Assembly (NCBI GenBank): GCA_017556745.1
Contig: JAFYMF010000032.1
Location: forward strand, 22,815-86,814
DNA: 64,000 nt
Reading direction: 5' to 3'
Source: Clostridia bacterium
GTDB taxonomy: Bacteria; Bacillota; Clostridia; Oscillospirales; CAG-272
Part shown: positions 9,042-19,003 of the stretch, in pieces
How the letters are laid out: each line of letters opens with the position of its first letter
How positions within the stretch are numbered: position 1 is the stretch's first letter
The notes under the pieces: generated by a model
What the model was told of the DNA's origin: nothing
The model's database searches: none
What the model saw: only the letters and a program-made list of their open reading frames with translations
Made by a program: the position numbers and the translations under genes

Positions 9042-9911
9042 TCAGCCGTAAAGAACATCAGCGGGAGCATCATCCGGATAGAATCCGCTGTAGCCGAGAA
9101 CGTCCATGTTAGCGATCTTTTCCATATCCTCAGCGGAGATAGAGAAGTCAAATACCTTCATGTTGTCTGCAATTCTCTCAGCATTGGTGGACTTGGGAAG
9201 GGGAACGATATCGTTCTGAATAGCGTAACGAATGCAAAGCTGAGCAACACTCTTGTTGTACTTTGCTGCGATACCTGCAAGGAACTCGTCCTTAAGAACA
9301 GCACCGCTTCCGAGAGGGCTCCATGCCTGAACGAGGATGCCTTCCTTCTTGCAGTAGTCAACTACTTCCTTCTGGCTGTAACCGGGATGGAACTCGATCT
9401 GGTTTACCATGGGAGCAATGGTGGAGTTCTTCTTAAGAGACTCAAGGTGGTGAGGAAGGAAGTTAGACACACCGATAGCGCGGATCTTACCGTCCTTGTA
9501 CATTTTTTCAAAGCCTCTCCAGGTATCAGCGTTGATCTCTTCCCAGTTCTCGTTGATCTTCTGTACCATGGGCCAGTGGATGAGATAGAGGTCAAGATAA
9601 TCGAGACCAAGACGAGTAAGAGAATCTTCTACTGCCTTAATGGTCTTCTCATAGCCTCTCTCGCTGATCCAGTGCTTGGTAGCGATAAAGAGCTCATCAC
9701 GCTTAACACCGCTCTCGCGGATGCCTTCGCCAACACTTGCCTCGTTGCCGTAAGCTGCAGCAGTGTCTATATGGCGGTAACCGAGTTCAATAGCGGTCTT
9801 AACGCAGTTCTTTGCGGTCTCTCCATCGGGAGTCTGCCAGGTACCGTATCCGATACAGGGCATTTTTACACCGTTTGAAACAACTGCAGTGTCAGTAAAT
9901 TTTTCAAACAT
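9042..9911 (-). CDS. Aldo/keto reductase
   Basis: 289 residues with the TIM-barrel pattern of the NADPH-dependent family. The catalytic tetrad is complete: D49 (RHIDTAAAYGNE), Y54, K79 (FIATKHW) and H112 (YLIHWPM). GVSNF and the cofactor motif LPKSTNAERI are also present. It reduces aldehydes or ketones, and the substrate cannot be inferred. It starts 27 bp after the second acyltransferase-like gene and may share its transcript. The ATG is preceded by only a weak RBS. Confidence 0.9.
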   Translation of the reverse strand: MFEKFTDTAVVSNGVKMPCIGYGTWQTPDGETAKNCVKTAIELGYRHIDTAAAYGNEASVGEGIRESGVKRDELFIATKHWISERGYEKTIKAVEDSLTRLGLDYLDLYLIHWPMVQKINENWEEINADTWRGFEKMYKDGKIRAIGVSNFLPHHLESLKKNSTIAPMVNQIEFHPGYSQKEVVDYCKKEGILVQAWSPLGSGAVLKDEFLAGIAAKYNKSVAQLCIRYAIQNDIVPLPKSTNAERIADNMKVFDFSISAEDMEKIANMDVLGYSGFYPDDAPADVLYG

Positions 9912-9938
9912 AACAAAATCTCCAATCTTTATTTAAGT

Positions 9939-10859
9939 TTATTTAAGTATTTTTTCACCGTCAAAGAAAAAGATGCCGTCTCCTCCGCCAACGGTACCGC
10001 CCTTCTGCAGCCAATCTGCATAAGCACGGCGAAGTCCGGTGTCACGGGGAAGTTCTTCTGCAGGGGCCTCGGCATATTTGCCGAATACTCTCCACATGTC
10101 TCCTCTCTTTCCTGGTTTATCTTCGTTTGAACCGAGTATCTCGAAGAAATCCATGAATTTGAGGATGTTAGAGTTTTCAGGGAGAAATTCTCTGTGTTTC
10201 GGGAAGAGAAGCCATGATTCTACCATGAATACAGAGATTCCCGAGGGGAAGTGATCGCGGTAAAATTCGTGTGCTCTCTTAAATGAGTCCATACAGAGCT
10301 CGGGGGTCAGGGGGCCGCTTGAGGGAATGTGCATATTGATTACCTTTGAAGCCGGAGTGAGAGTTACTCCGTGTCCGGTGTAATCCTTGTTAAACGGAAA
10401 GAGCTCAAACTGAAGTCTTCCAAGGGTAAATCTGTCCGGAACGAAGAAGCCGGGCTCCCACCAACCGACTGACATACCCCATGTATCGGTGTTTTCATAG
10501 CATTCAAGAAGCTTCCACTTCAGATCCTTCATCGATGCATAGTATATATCTTCATCAATACCGAGCTTTTTGTATCTGTCCTTAAGAGGACGTGAAATAA
10601 GGAGGTAGAACAGCATATGAGAGGGGGAGGTGGGTCTTCCCTCTGCCTCGCAGGCCTTTCTGATGTTGGAAAGAACTGCATTATAGTCGAGCTTTTCCTC
10701 GTAGTTGTTCTTATCTTCCTCTATGTATTTATCAAGACATTCGAGAAGAATTTTTCCAACCAAGCTTTTCTCAGCCATCTCCCATTCGCAAAGAAGATAC
10801 CGGATTGCCTCATCGGGAAATTCTATCCGTGTCATGATCTCTCTGAGATAATTTTTCAT
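9939..10859 (-). CDS. Acyltransferase-like protein (NAT_N/GNAT_C type), copy 1
   Basis: 306 residues. It resembles Clostridia proteins annotated as 'acyltransferase domain-containing', with a helical N-terminal half and a GNAT-like C-terminal half; I recall this family from memory only. Visible landmarks are WWEPGFF, GRLQFEL, HIPSSGPL, MDSFKRAHEF and a C-terminal LPRDTGLRRAYADWLQKGG. It is a clear paralogue of the next gene upstream and shares these motifs in the same order. The RBS is CGGAGG. Substrate and biological role are unknown. Confidence 0.75.
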   Translation of the reverse strand: MKNYLREIMTRIEFPDEAIRYLLCEWEMAEKSLVGKILLECLDKYIEEDKNNYEEKLDYNAVLSNIRKACEAEGRPTSPSHMLFYLLISRPLKDRYKKLGIDEDIYYASMKDLKWKLLECYENTDTWGMSVGWWEPGFFVPDRFTLGRLQFELFPFNKDYTGHGVTLTPASKVINMHIPSSGPLTPELCMDSFKRAHEFYRDHFPSGISVFMVESWLLFPKHREFLPENSNILKFMDFFEILGSNEDKPGKRGDMWRVFGKYAEAPAEELPRDTGLRRAYADWLQKGGTVGGGDGIFFFDGEKILK

Positions 10860-10913
10860 TAAATCCTCCGATAATCAGGGACGCCGCCGGCGGATAATCT
10901 TACACGTCCGTAA

Positions 10914-11816
10914 TTATTTAAGTATTTTCTCTCCGTCGAAGAACAATATTCCATAACCTCCGCCGACAGTACCGCCCTTCTGGAGCCAATCTGCATAAGC
11001 ACGGCGGAGACCTGTGTCGCGGGGAAGCTGGTCTGCGGGAAGGTCTGCATACTTGCCGAATACTCTCCACATCTCGTCTCTTGAACCCGGCTCATGCTCA
11101 TAGGTTGCCATCAGCTCGAAAAGATCCATAAATTTGATAATGTTGGACGAGGAGGGGAGAAATTCTCTTTGCTTGATGAACATCATCCACGACTCTATCA
11201 TGAATATTGAAATTCCCGAGGGGAAATGTTCACGGAAAAACTCGTGAGCTCTCTTAAAGGAATCCATGCAAAGCTCAGGCAGAAGAGGTCCGCTTGCCGG
11301 AATATGTGTGTTTATAACAACAGTGTCGGGGTTAAGATCAAATCCGTGTCCGGCATAGTTCATGCCAAGGCGGTGAATCTCAAACTGAAGTCTGCCGATA
11401 CCGAATATATCGGGTTTAAAGAATCCTGCGCTCCAACTGCCAAAGGAGGTTCCCCAAATGCCGTCATTGGCCACTGTCTTCATGAGCTTCCATTTTACGT
11501 CCATTATAGAATTTATATAGATATCCTCAGATATTCCCATCTTTTTATATCTTTCCTTCAAGGGACGTGTAAGTAAGAACAGATATAAGGCATGGGCTGG
11601 GTAGTATGATCTGTTATTTTCCTTGCAGATCATTCTTATGGGCTCAAGATGCTCCTTGGGGTTGAAGCTGTCGTCGCTCGAGTACTTATTATATCCCTCA
11701 AGGATTACCTCGCCGATCTTTGTGTCTTTTATTTCATCCCATTCCGTGAGAAAGGCTTCGATACCTTCCTCAGGAAGCTCAAGCAGAGTCATCGCCTCTC
11801 TGAGATAATTTTTCAC
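10914..11816 (-). CDS. Acyltransferase-like protein (NAT_N/GNAT_C type), copy 2
   Basis: 300 residues, starting with GTG after GGAGG. It has the same architecture as the neighbouring copy: an N-terminus starting KNYLREAM, then GRLQFEI, HIPASGPL, MDSFKRAHEFFREHFPSG and the C-terminal LPRDTGLRRAYADWLQKGG. The two genes are separated by only 54 bp and arose by tandem duplication followed by divergence. The equivalent of WWEPGFF here is SWSAGFF, so the central pocket differs. It is downstream of the carB-dapF fusion. Function is unknown. Confidence 0.75.
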   Translation of the reverse strand: MKNYLREAMTLLELPEEGIEAFLTEWDEIKDTKIGEVILEGYNKYSSDDSFNPKEHLEPIRMICKENNRSYYPAHALYLFLLTRPLKERYKKMGISEDIYINSIMDVKWKLMKTVANDGIWGTSFGSWSAGFFKPDIFGIGRLQFEIHRLGMNYAGHGFDLNPDTVVINTHIPASGPLLPELCMDSFKRAHEFFREHFPSGISIFMIESWMMFIKQREFLPSSSNIIKFMDLFELMATYEHEPGSRDEMWRVFGKYADLPADQLPRDTGLRRAYADWLQKGGTVGGGYGILFFDGEKILK

Positions 11817-11837
11817 GTTTAGCCTCCGATATAATCA

Positions 11838-11864
11838 CAGGTCGGCGGCAAGACCGCCGACCTG
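11838..11864 (-). terminator. GC-rich hairpin after carB-dapF
   Basis: A perfect 11-bp stem (CAGGTCGGCGG with CCGCCGACCTG) and a 5-nt loop lie in the 61-bp gap after carB-dapF. On the minus strand only a weak T-containing tail follows, so it may be a partial terminator or an mRNA-processing hairpin. Confidence 0.45.
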
Positions 11865-11877
11865 CTTTTGTAATTTG

Positions 11878-14800
11878 TTATATTTCAACGGTACCGCGGA
11901 ATACCTCAGTAGCAGATCCGGTCATGAATACTCCATCATCGGTATAGTTGACGGTAAGAGCACCACCCTTAAGTCTTACGGTGATGTCCTCACCCTTCTT
12001 GCAGTAACCGCATTCAACAGCTGCAACTACAGCTGCACAAGCACCGGTACCGCATGCCCAGGTCTCGCCTGTGCCTCTCTCCCATACTCTCATGATAAGA
12101 GTGTGGTCATCGATAACGCGGACAAATTCGGTATTTGTTCTCTCGGGGAATATAGCATCGTTTTCAAACTTGGGTCCGAGTGTCTTGATGTCAAAACGCT
12201 CAAGAGAAAAGTTAGGCAGATCATTTACAAAGACTACGCAGTGTGGGTTACCCATAGAAACGCAGGAGATATTATAACTGCCGTCTGCAATTTCAACCGG
12301 CATATCAATAACACTCTCACCTGCTATTTTTACAGGAACAAGTGCGGGATGAAGTTCAGGCTTGCCCATGTTAACCTTTACGTCTGCAACTTTACCGCCG
12401 CGGCAAATGAGATCAAGCTCCTTAACACCGCTCATTGTCTCTATAGTGATATTCTTTTTGTTTACTTTGCCGCTGTCGTACAGGTACTTACCGACACAGC
12501 GGATAGCATTACCGCCCATCTTGCCCTCGCTGCCGTCCAGATTGAAAATACGCATTTTAGCATCTGCAATCTCAGAGGGGCAGATCATAACAACACCGTC
12601 GCCGCCGATACCGAAGTGACGGTCAGCAAGACGAATGCTGAGACCGGCAGGATTGTTAATAGAGCCGTCAAGACAGTCAAAGTATATGTAGTCGTTACCG
12701 CATGAATGCATCTTGATGAAGGGAAGCTTTGCGCGGTCACTGCGGAGACGGTTGATGTCAACCAGCTCGGTACAGTCCTGAGACCAACGGCTGCCAAGGC
12801 TTGCCGCAACTGCATTAGCGGTATCGATAGAAGTAAGGCAGGGGATAGAACGCTCAACTGCCGCACGACGGATCTTAACGCTGTCGCGGGAGGGAAGACG
12901 TCCCTTAGCGGAGGTGGAGATGATGTAGTCGATCTTTCCGCTTTCAATAAGAGTCAGAGAGTTATGCTCGGACTCGTGGATCTTCTGAACCACAGCTGCA
13001 GGGATCTCACTCTTGCGAAGGATCTCTGCGGTACCCTTGGTAGCGTAGATCTTAAAGCCCAGCTCGTAGAAACGACGAGCGGTATCTGAAATCTCACCCT
13101 TGTCGCTGTTACGGACGGTTATGAATACACCGCCGTTACGCTTCATGCGGTAACCTGCTGCAAGCAGACCCTTGTAGAGTGCCTCTTCAAGAGTACTTGC
13201 AAGACCGAGAACCTCACCGGTGGACTTCATCTCGGGACCAAGGTGGTTGTCAACGTTAGCCAGCTTCTCAAAGGAGAATACCGGAACCTTAACGGCAACG
13301 TAGGATGCGGATTTGTAAAGGCCTGTGCCATAACCCATGTCAGCGATCTTATCGCCAAGCATTGCTCTGGTAGCAAGGTCAACCAGCGGAACACCGGTAA
13401 CCTTACTGATATAGGGAACGGTACGGGAGGAACGGGGGTTAACCTCGATTACGTAAAGCTCGCCTTCATAAATAAGGTACTGAATGTTAACAAGGCCCTT
13501 GGTGTCAAGAGCGGTTGCCAGCTTTCTCGTGTGATCGATGATTTTTTCGGTCATCTCGTCGCTGACGTTGAATGCAGGGTAAACCGCGATGGAGTCACCG
13601 GAGTGAACACCCGCACGCTCGATATGCTCCATGATACCGGAGATAAGAATCTCCTCACCGTCACATACCGCATCTACCTCAAGCTCGGTACCACCCATAT
13701 ATTTATCAATAAGAACAGGGTTCTCAATGTCGTGAGAAAGAATGATCTTCATGTACTCGCGTACGTCTGCCTCGTTAAATGCGATGATCATATTCTGACC
13801 GCCGAGAACGTAGGAGGGACGGAGGAGTACAGGGTAACCTACCTGCTCCGCAACACCGAGAGCATCTTCAAGAGTCATAGCGGTGTAACCGCGGGGACGC
13901 TTGATGTCGTACTTTTCAAGAAGTGCGTCAAAACGCTCTCTGTCCTCAGCACAGTCGATAGAGTCTGCAGAGGTACCGAGGATCTTAACACCCAGCTTGT
14001 CTATGGTAGAGGTAAGCTTTATAGCAGTCTGACCGCCGAATGCAACAACACATCCTACAGGCTTCTCAACTCTGATGATGTTGGTAACATCCTCGGGGGT
14101 GAGAGGCTCAAAGTAGAGTCTGTCTGCGGTATCAAAGTCGGTGGAAACGGTTTCGGGGTTGTTGTTTACGATAACAACGTCATATCCCGCGTTCTTCAAC
14201 GCCCATACGCAGTGTACCGAAGCATAGTCGAACTCGATACCCTGACCTATACGGATAGGACCGGAACCAAATACGATAACGGTTTCCTTCTTTTCTCTGT
14301 TTGACAGGAACTCGGACGCCTCATCCTCACCGTCACAAGCAGAGTAGAAGTAGGGAGTCTGCGCGGAGAACTCTGCGGCACAGGTATCAACGGTCTTATA
14401 TACCATGGGATAACTGTACTTGACATCCTCACCCGACAGCTTCTTTATAGCGGAGTCGGGATAACCGAGATGCTTTGCCTCTTCGTAGAGCTCTTTTGTT
14501 ATATTGCCTTCCTTGATACGGCTTTCCATATCAATAAGGTGTCTGATCTTTGACAAGAAGTAAAGATCGATCTTTGTAATGTCGTTGATCTCAGCCTCTG
14601 TTACACCGCGGCGCATAGCCTCGGCAACACAGAAGAGTCTTTCGTCGTCAGCAGCCTTGATCTTGGTGATAAGCTCCTCGTCGCTAAGCTCCGCAAAGCG
14701 GGGGTGAGCGAGAGAGTCCATACCGATCTCGGCGCCGCGGATAGCCTTCATCAGCGCAGTCTCAAAGTTTACGCCGATCGCCATTACCTCACCGGTAGCC

Positions 14801-15930
14801 TTCATCTGAGTACCAAGATTTCTCTTAGCATAGACAAATTTGTCAAAGGGCCAACGGGGGAACTTAACTACTACGTAGTCAATAGCGGGCTCAAAGCAAG
14901 CGCAGGTCTTGCCGGTGATCTTGTTGGTGATCTCGGGAAGAGTATATCCGATAGCGATCTTAGCGGCAACCTTTGCAATGGGATAACCGGTAGCTTTGGA
15001 TGCAAGCGCAGAGGAACGGGAAACTCTGGGGTTTACCTCGATTACTGCGTACTCAAAGCTGTCGGGCTTCAGTGCAAACTGACAGTTACAGCCACCCTCG
15101 ATACCAAGCTCGGTAATAATAGAGAGAGCAGCATTGCGGAGCATATTATACTCCTCGTCAGCCAGAGTAAGTGCGGGAGCGGCAACGATAGAGTCGCCGG
15201 TATGTACACCGACAGGGTCGATGTTCTCCATGGAGCAGACGGTGATAGCGTTGCCTGCCGCGTCACGGATAACCTCGAACTCTATTTCCTTCCAGCCGGA
15301 TACGCATCTCTCAACCAGGATCTGAGTGATGGGGGAGAGCATAAGTCCGGTGCGGACGATCTCAATAAATTCTTCCTCATTATATGCTATACCGCCGCCG
15401 GTACCGCCAAGGGTAAATGCAGGACGGATAACAAGAGGATAACCGTTTGTGGATGCAAACTCAAGAGCACCCTCAAGAGTGGTGGTAACGGTGGAGGGGA
15501 TAACGGGCTGACCGATCTTCTCCATCGCATCCTTAAAGAGCTGACGGTCCTCTGCACGGTCGATTGTGTCGGGCTTACAGCCAAGGAGCTTTACTCCGTG
15601 AGCGGCAAGGAAGCCTTCCTTTTCAAGCTGCATGGAAAGGGTAAGACCGGTCTGACCGCCGAGAGTACCGAGGATGCTGTCGGGCTTCTCCTCCTCGATA
15701 ATGCGCTTTACCGTTTCAAGGGTAAGGGGCTCAAGGTAAATACTGTCCGCCATAGCGGAGTCAGTCATGATAGTAGCGGGGTTAGAGTTGATAAGAACGA
15801 CCTCAATACCGTCCTCGCGGAGAGCACGGCAGGCCTGAGTACCCGCATAGTCAAATTCGGCAGCCTGTCCGATAACGATCGGACCGGAACCGATAAGCAG
15901 AACTTTCTTTATGTCTTGACGCTTAGGCAT
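11878..15930 (-). CDS. carB-dapF: Fusion: carbamoyl-phosphate synthase large subunit - diaminopimelate epimerase
   Basis: One open frame of 1350 residues. Residues 1 to ~1060 are a full CarB: two ATP-grasp synthetase halves ([17 protein letters not shown] near the start; [15 protein letters not shown] opening the second half) and a C-terminal MGS-like allosteric domain. Residues ~1069-1350 are a DapF domain beginning [17 protein letters not shown], with no start codon suitable for separate translation. DapF keeps the asparagines of GNDYIY, MGNPHCV and TNTEF, the [15 protein letters not shown] block and base C1293, but the other catalytic cysteine (MCGN) is Gly1139. CarB makes carbamoyl phosphate for pyrimidine and arginine synthesis. 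DapF normally epimerises LL- to meso-diaminopimelate. Its start overlaps the end of carA by 8 bp. Confidence 0.9.
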   Translation of the reverse strand: MPKRQDIKKVLLIGSGPIVIGQAAEFDYAGTQACRALREDGIEVVLINSNPATIMTDSAMADSIYLEPLTLETVKRIIEEEKPDSILGTLGGQTGLTLSMQLEKEGFLAAHGVKLLGCKPDTIDRAEDRQLFKDAMEKIGQPVIPSTVTTTLEGALEFASTNGYPLVIRPAFTLGGTGGGIAYNEEEFIEIVRTGLMLSPITQILVERCVSGWKEIEFEVIRDAAGNAITVCSMENIDPVGVHTGDSIVAAPALTLADEEYNMLRNAALSIITELGIEGGCNCQFALKPDSFEYAVIEVNPRVSRSSALASKATGYPIAKVAAKIAIGYTLPEITNKITGKTCACFEPAIDYVVVKFPRWPFDKFVYAKRNLGTQMKATGEVMAIGVNFETALMKAIRGAEIGMDSLAHPRFAELSDEELITKIKAADDERLFCVAEAMRRGVTEAEINDITKIDLYFLSKIRHLIDMESRIKEGNITKELYEEAKHLGYPDSAIKKLSGEDVKYSYPMVYKTVDTCAAEFSAQTPYFYSACDGEDEASEFLSNREKKETVIVFGSGPIRIGQGIEFDYASVHCVWALKNAGYDVVIVNNNPETVSTDFDTADRLYFEPLTPEDVTNIIRVEKPVGCVVAFGGQTAIKLTSTIDKLGVKILGTSADSIDCAEDRERFDALLEKYDIKRPRGYTAMTLEDALGVAEQVGYPVLLRPSYVLGGQNMIIAFNEADVREYMKIILSHDIENPVLIDKYMGGTELEVDAVCDGEEILISGIMEHIERAGVHSGDSIAVYPAFNVSDEMTEKIIDHTRKLATALDTKGLVNIQYLIYEGELYVIEVNPRSSRTVPYISKVTGVPLVDLATRAMLGDKIADMGYGTGLYKSASYVAVKVPVFSFEKLANVDNHLGPEMKSTGEVLGLASTLEEALYKGLLAAGYRMKRNGGVFITVRNSDKGEISDTARRFYELGFKIYATKGTAEILRKSEIPAAVVQKIHESEHNSLTLIESGKIDYIISTSAKGRLPSRDSVKIRRAAVERSIPCLTSIDTANAVAASLGSRWSQDCTELVDINRLRSDRAKLPFIKMHSCGNDYIYFDCLDGSINNPAGLSIRLADRHFGIGGDGVVMICPSEIADAKMRIFNLDGSEGKMGGNAIRCVGKYLYDSGKVNKKNITIETMSGVKELDLICRGGKVADVKVNMGKPELHPALVPVKIAGESVIDMPVEIADGSYNISCVSMGNPHCVVFVNDLPNFSLERFDIKTLGPKFENDAIFPERTNTEFVRVIDDHTLIMRVWERGTGETWACGTGACAAVVAAVECGYCKKGEDITVRLKGGALTVNYTDDGVFMTGSATEVFRGTVEI

Positions 15931-17002
15931 TTGTCTTTACTCCTTCCATCATCTTTGCAAAGTCCTCGTAGATATAGCCGGTATTCTGGGGACTCTGTCC
16001 GAGGTCGGGGGTGAACTGCACCGAGATAGCGGGAGCGGAAATGTACTCAAGTCCCTCGCAGCTGCCGTCGTTGATATTACGGAAGGACTCTTTTGCCTTA
16101 CCCTCAAGAGAAGCGGCAACAACGGAATATCCGTGGTTCTGTGAGGTGGAGAAAACACGACCGTCAAGTGCGCGGCAAACCGGCTGGTTAACACCGCGGT
16201 GGCCGTAGGGAAGCTTCTCGGTCTTGCCGCCTGCGGCAAGAGCAATGAGCTGATGGCCGAGACCGATACCGAGAAGGGGAATCTTCTTATCAAGGATGTC
16301 ACGGATAGCGCCGATAATGTCACCGTTTTCTTCAGGCGCGCCGGGACCACCGGAAATAACTATACCGTCAAATCCCCGGAGCATGTCCTCATGCTTCGAA
16401 TCTGCAGGGAAAACGGTAACCTCACAGCCTGCTGCGGCAAGGCCGGAGAGAATAGATTTGTTAACACCCATATCCCAGAGTGCCACATGGTACTTTGCAC
16501 CTTCAAGGGCAATTGTCTCACGCTCACGTCTGCTGACCGAGAGAACTGCATCTTTAAGTGAATACTCCTTGAGCTCGGGCAAAATATCATCGGACTGAGG
16601 GGGAGCAACTGTGATTTTTGCGTTCATGGTGCCTCTGTCTCTGATATGGCGGATAAGAGAACGGGTATCGATACCGTAAATACCGGGTATCTTGTTCTCT
16701 TTGAGATAGTCATCAAGAGAACCCTCACAGCGGAAATTGGAGGGGACGTCGGCCAGATCTCTCACGATGAATGCGGAAAGAGTGGGTGCAGGAGCATCCA
16801 TGTCCGCTGGGATAACACCGTAGTTACCCACAAGTGGGAAGGCCTCGACTACTATCTGTCCGTAGTAGCAGGGATCTGTCAGGGTCTCGAGATAGCTCAT
16901 GGAAGTGGTGAATACCAGCTCACCCACAGCCTCACCGGGATACCCGAAAGCAAAGCCACTGTAAACGCATCCATCTGCGAGCGTTAAATAAGCTTTTTGC
17001 AT
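15923..17002 (-). CDS. carA: Carbamoyl-phosphate synthase small subunit, glutaminase triad lost
   Basis: 359 residues, normal CarA length, with both the N-terminal CarA domain ([30 protein letters not shown]) and a class I glutamine amidotransferase domain. The amidotransferase elbow reads GIGLGHQL instead of GICLGHQL, so the nucleophile is Gly247. The later motif VQFHPE reads VQFTPD, so His is Thr331 and Glu is Asp333. The whole Cys-His-Glu triad is gone while the fold ([19 protein letters not shown]) is kept. I infer that the enzyme cannot use glutamine and takes free ammonia, like vertebrate CPS I. It is first in the operon with carB-dapF. The RBS is GAAGGAG. Confidence 0.92.
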   Translation of the reverse strand: MQKAYLTLADGCVYSGFAFGYPGEAVGELVFTTSMSYLETLTDPCYYGQIVVEAFPLVGNYGVIPADMDAPAPTLSAFIVRDLADVPSNFRCEGSLDDYLKENKIPGIYGIDTRSLIRHIRDRGTMNAKITVAPPQSDDILPELKEYSLKDAVLSVSRRERETIALEGAKYHVALWDMGVNKSILSGLAAAGCEVTVFPADSKHEDMLRGFDGIVISGGPGAPEENGDIIGAIRDILDKKIPLLGIGLGHQLIALAAGGKTEKLPYGHRGVNQPVCRALDGRVFSTSQNHGYSVVAASLEGKAKESFRNINDGSCEGLEYISAPAISVQFTPDLGQSPQNTGYIYEDFAKMMEGVKTNA

Positions 17003-17016
17003 CTTGATCTCCTTCT

Positions 17017-17035
17017 GTCGGACACATGATCCGAC
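17017..17035 (-). promoter_or_regulatory. Hairpin in the carA leader
   Basis: A perfect 6-bp inverted repeat, GTCGGA-(7)-TCCGAC, lies in the short carA leader directly before the RBS. It could limit ribosome access or bind a regulator. No PyrR-type element was recognised. Confidence 0.4.
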
Positions 17036-17063
17036 GGTAAAATAATTTTGAATATACCGATTA

Positions 17064-17093
17064 ATTATACCATAATTATATATATGATTGCAA
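17064..17093 (-). promoter_or_regulatory. Promoter of carA-carB/dapF
   Basis: On the minus strand TTGCAA (17088-17093) and TATAAT (17064-17069) with an 18-bp spacer, 62 bp before the carA start codon. Confidence 0.7.
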
Positions 17094-17137
17094 TAGCGTG
17101 ACCCTAAAAAACTTTTCCTAAATGTAAAAAAATTCCC

Positions 17138-17166
17138 TTGACAAAGGTTGCCTATTATGATATAAT
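17138..17166 (+). promoter_or_regulatory. Promoter of ylxM-ffh-rpsP-khpA
   Basis: TTGACA (17138-17143) and TATAAT (17161-17166) with a 17-bp spacer, a full consensus, 53 bp before ylxM. Confidence 0.92.
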
Positions 17167-17219
17167 CTGTAAAGCGTTTTGGTTTACACCGTGCTTTTTA
17201 ATGTTCGGAGGTCAGGGGT

Positions 17220-17573
17220 ATGTTTTCAAAGGATCTTACAATGAACTACTTGCTTGACTTTTACCGCGAGTTGCTTTCTCCGCGTCAGTACGAGGTGCTT
17301 AACCTGTACTACGGTGACGATCTTTCACTTTCCGAGATCGCAGAGGAGCTTGGCATATCGCGACAGGGTGTACGCCACATTATAAAAAAGGGTGAGGAAC
17401 AGCTCAGAGGATATGAGGATGGGCTGGGACTTGCAGGGCGTTTCTCTGAGGCACGTCGTGCCGCTGAGGAGATAAATCTGAGACTTGAGGGTCTCAGGAA
17501 AAAAACTGACGATAAAGAGATTATTAAAGAGATAGAAGAGATCAGCCGACTTACCGCAATTCTTGCGGAATAA
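17220..17573 (+). CDS. ylxM: YlxM family SRP-associated helix-turn-helix protein
   Basis: 117 residues. The sigma-70 region 4-like HTH (LSPRQYEVLNLYYGDDLSLSEIAEELGISRQGV) and position directly before ffh identify YlxM (UPF0122), which stimulates the signal recognition particle in Gram-positive bacteria. The C-terminal third is a charged helix (about residues 80-117). An ATG eight codons in is possible, but the first ATG fits the CGGAGG box. It is the first gene of a four-gene operon. Confidence 0.88.
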   Translation: MFSKDLTMNYLLDFYRELLSPRQYEVLNLYYGDDLSLSEIAEELGISRQGVRHIIKKGEEQLRGYEDGLGLAGRFSEARRAAEEINLRLEGLRKKTDDKEIIKEIEEISRLTAILAE

Positions 17574-17590
17574 CAAACTGAGAGGGAAAA

Positions 17591-18931
17591 ATGTTAGAGA
17601 GCCTTTCTGAAAAACTTTCAAATGCGTTTAAAAAGTTCAGAAATAAAGGCAAGCTTACCGAGTCCGACGTAAAGGAGGGCATGCGTGAAATCAAGCGCGC
17701 ACTTCTTGAGGCGGACGTAAACTTTAAGGTTGCCCGTGAGTTCACCTCCAGGGTTTCTGAAAGAGCCGTAGGTACGGAAGTGCTGGAGAGCCTTATGCCC
17801 GCCCAGCAGATAGTTAAGATAGTTAACGAAGAGCTTATCTCCCTGATGGGCGGTAGTCAATCAAAGCTTGAGATAAACCCCAAGCCGCCTACGGTGGTTA
17901 TGATGGTAGGTCTTCAGGGTGCAGGTAAAACTACCCACAGCGGTAAGCTTGCGGGGATGTACAAGAAGCAGGGAAAGAGACCTCTTCTCGTTGCCTGTGA
18001 CGTATACCGTCCCGCCGCAGTAAAGCAGCTTTGCGTGGTTGGTGAGAAGCTTGATATCCCGGTGTTCTTCATCGAGGATTCAAAGGACCCGGTTGCCATT
18101 GCACGTGCCGGTGTTGAGCATGCAAAGAAGCACGGTCATGATATGGTGTTCATCGATACCGCGGGCCGACTTCAGATAGATGAAAATCTTATGGGTGAGC
18201 TTTCTGATATAAAGGAAGCCACGAGCCCCACTGAGATACTCCTTGTAGTCGATGCAATGACAGGACAAGATGCTGTAAACGTTGCCTCCGGTTTTAATGA
18301 TCAGCTTGATATTACCGGTGTGGTACTTACTAAAATGGACGGTGACACCCGTGGTGGTGCGGCGCTCTCCGTTAAATACGTTACAGACAAGCCTATCAAG
18401 TTCATCGGTGTGGGTGAAAAGCTTGATACCATTGAGCCTTTCCATCCTGATAGAATGGCATCCCGTATCCTTGGTATGGGTGACGTGCTTACACTTATCG
18501 ATAAGGCACAGCAGACCTTCGATGAGAAGAAGGCTGCAGAGCTTGAGAAAAAGATGCGTGAGGAGACCTTCACGCTTGATGATTATCTCGATCAGTTGGC
18601 ATCGCTGAAGAAGATGGGAAGTCTTGAGCAGATACTTTCCATGATGCCGGGTATGAACTCGGCGGCTCTTAAGGATGCAAAGCTTGATGAGAATATGATG
18701 AGCCAGATCGAGGCCATCATCCTTTCCATGACCAAAAAGGAGAGGGAAAATCCCGATATTATCAATTTCTCACGTAAAACCAGAATTGCAAACGGCAGCG
18801 GAACTTCTGTTGAGGCGGTAAACCGTCTGCTTAAGCAGTTTGATCAGATGAGAAAGATGATGAAGCAGTTTATGAATCCCGGCAAGAGAAAAGGCAAGCA
18901 CCGTTTCGGCGGATTGCCCTTCCGTATGTGA
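17591..18931 (+). CDS. ffh: Signal recognition particle GTPase Ffh
   Basis: 446 residues. The N-terminal helical bundle (MLESLSEKLSNAFKKF) precedes the G domain with GLQGAGKTT (G1), DVYRPAA, DTAGRLQ (G3) and TKMDG (G4). The methionine-rich M domain at the C-terminus (MRKMMKQFMNPGKRKGKHRFGG) binds SRP RNA and signal sequences. It targets nascent membrane proteins to the Sec translocon with FtsY. It lies 17 bp after ylxM. No SRP RNA gene was seen in this window. Confidence 0.97.
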   Translation: MLESLSEKLSNAFKKFRNKGKLTESDVKEGMREIKRALLEADVNFKVAREFTSRVSERAVGTEVLESLMPAQQIVKIVNEELISLMGGSQSKLEINPKPPTVVMMVGLQGAGKTTHSGKLAGMYKKQGKRPLLVACDVYRPAAVKQLCVVGEKLDIPVFFIEDSKDPVAIARAGVEHAKKHGHDMVFIDTAGRLQIDENLMGELSDIKEATSPTEILLVVDAMTGQDAVNVASGFNDQLDITGVVLTKMDGDTRGGAALSVKYVTDKPIKFIGVGEKLDTIEPFHPDRMASRILGMGDVLTLIDKAQQTFDEKKAAELEKKMREETFTLDDYLDQLASLKKMGSLEQILSMMPGMNSAALKDAKLDENMMSQIEAIILSMTKKERENPDIINFSRKTRIANGSGTSVEAVNRLLKQFDQMRKMMKQFMNPGKRKGKHRFGGLPFRM

Positions 18932-19003
18932 CAGTAAATTCCGCTAAGCGGTTTTTATAAAAAAATAAAAAATAAATTATATTATATTTCAGGAGGCCCT
19001 AAA

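Noticed and set aside
13243..16014. Long plus-strand frames of 353 and 436 codons
   Set aside because: They lie entirely antisense to carB and the end of carA, whose protein motifs are clear. They have no RBS and no recognisable domains.
15923..16264. CarA changes explained by one frameshift or sequence error
   Set aside because: The frame is continuous, the three triad positions are changed by separate substitutions far apart, and the flanking motifs are intact.
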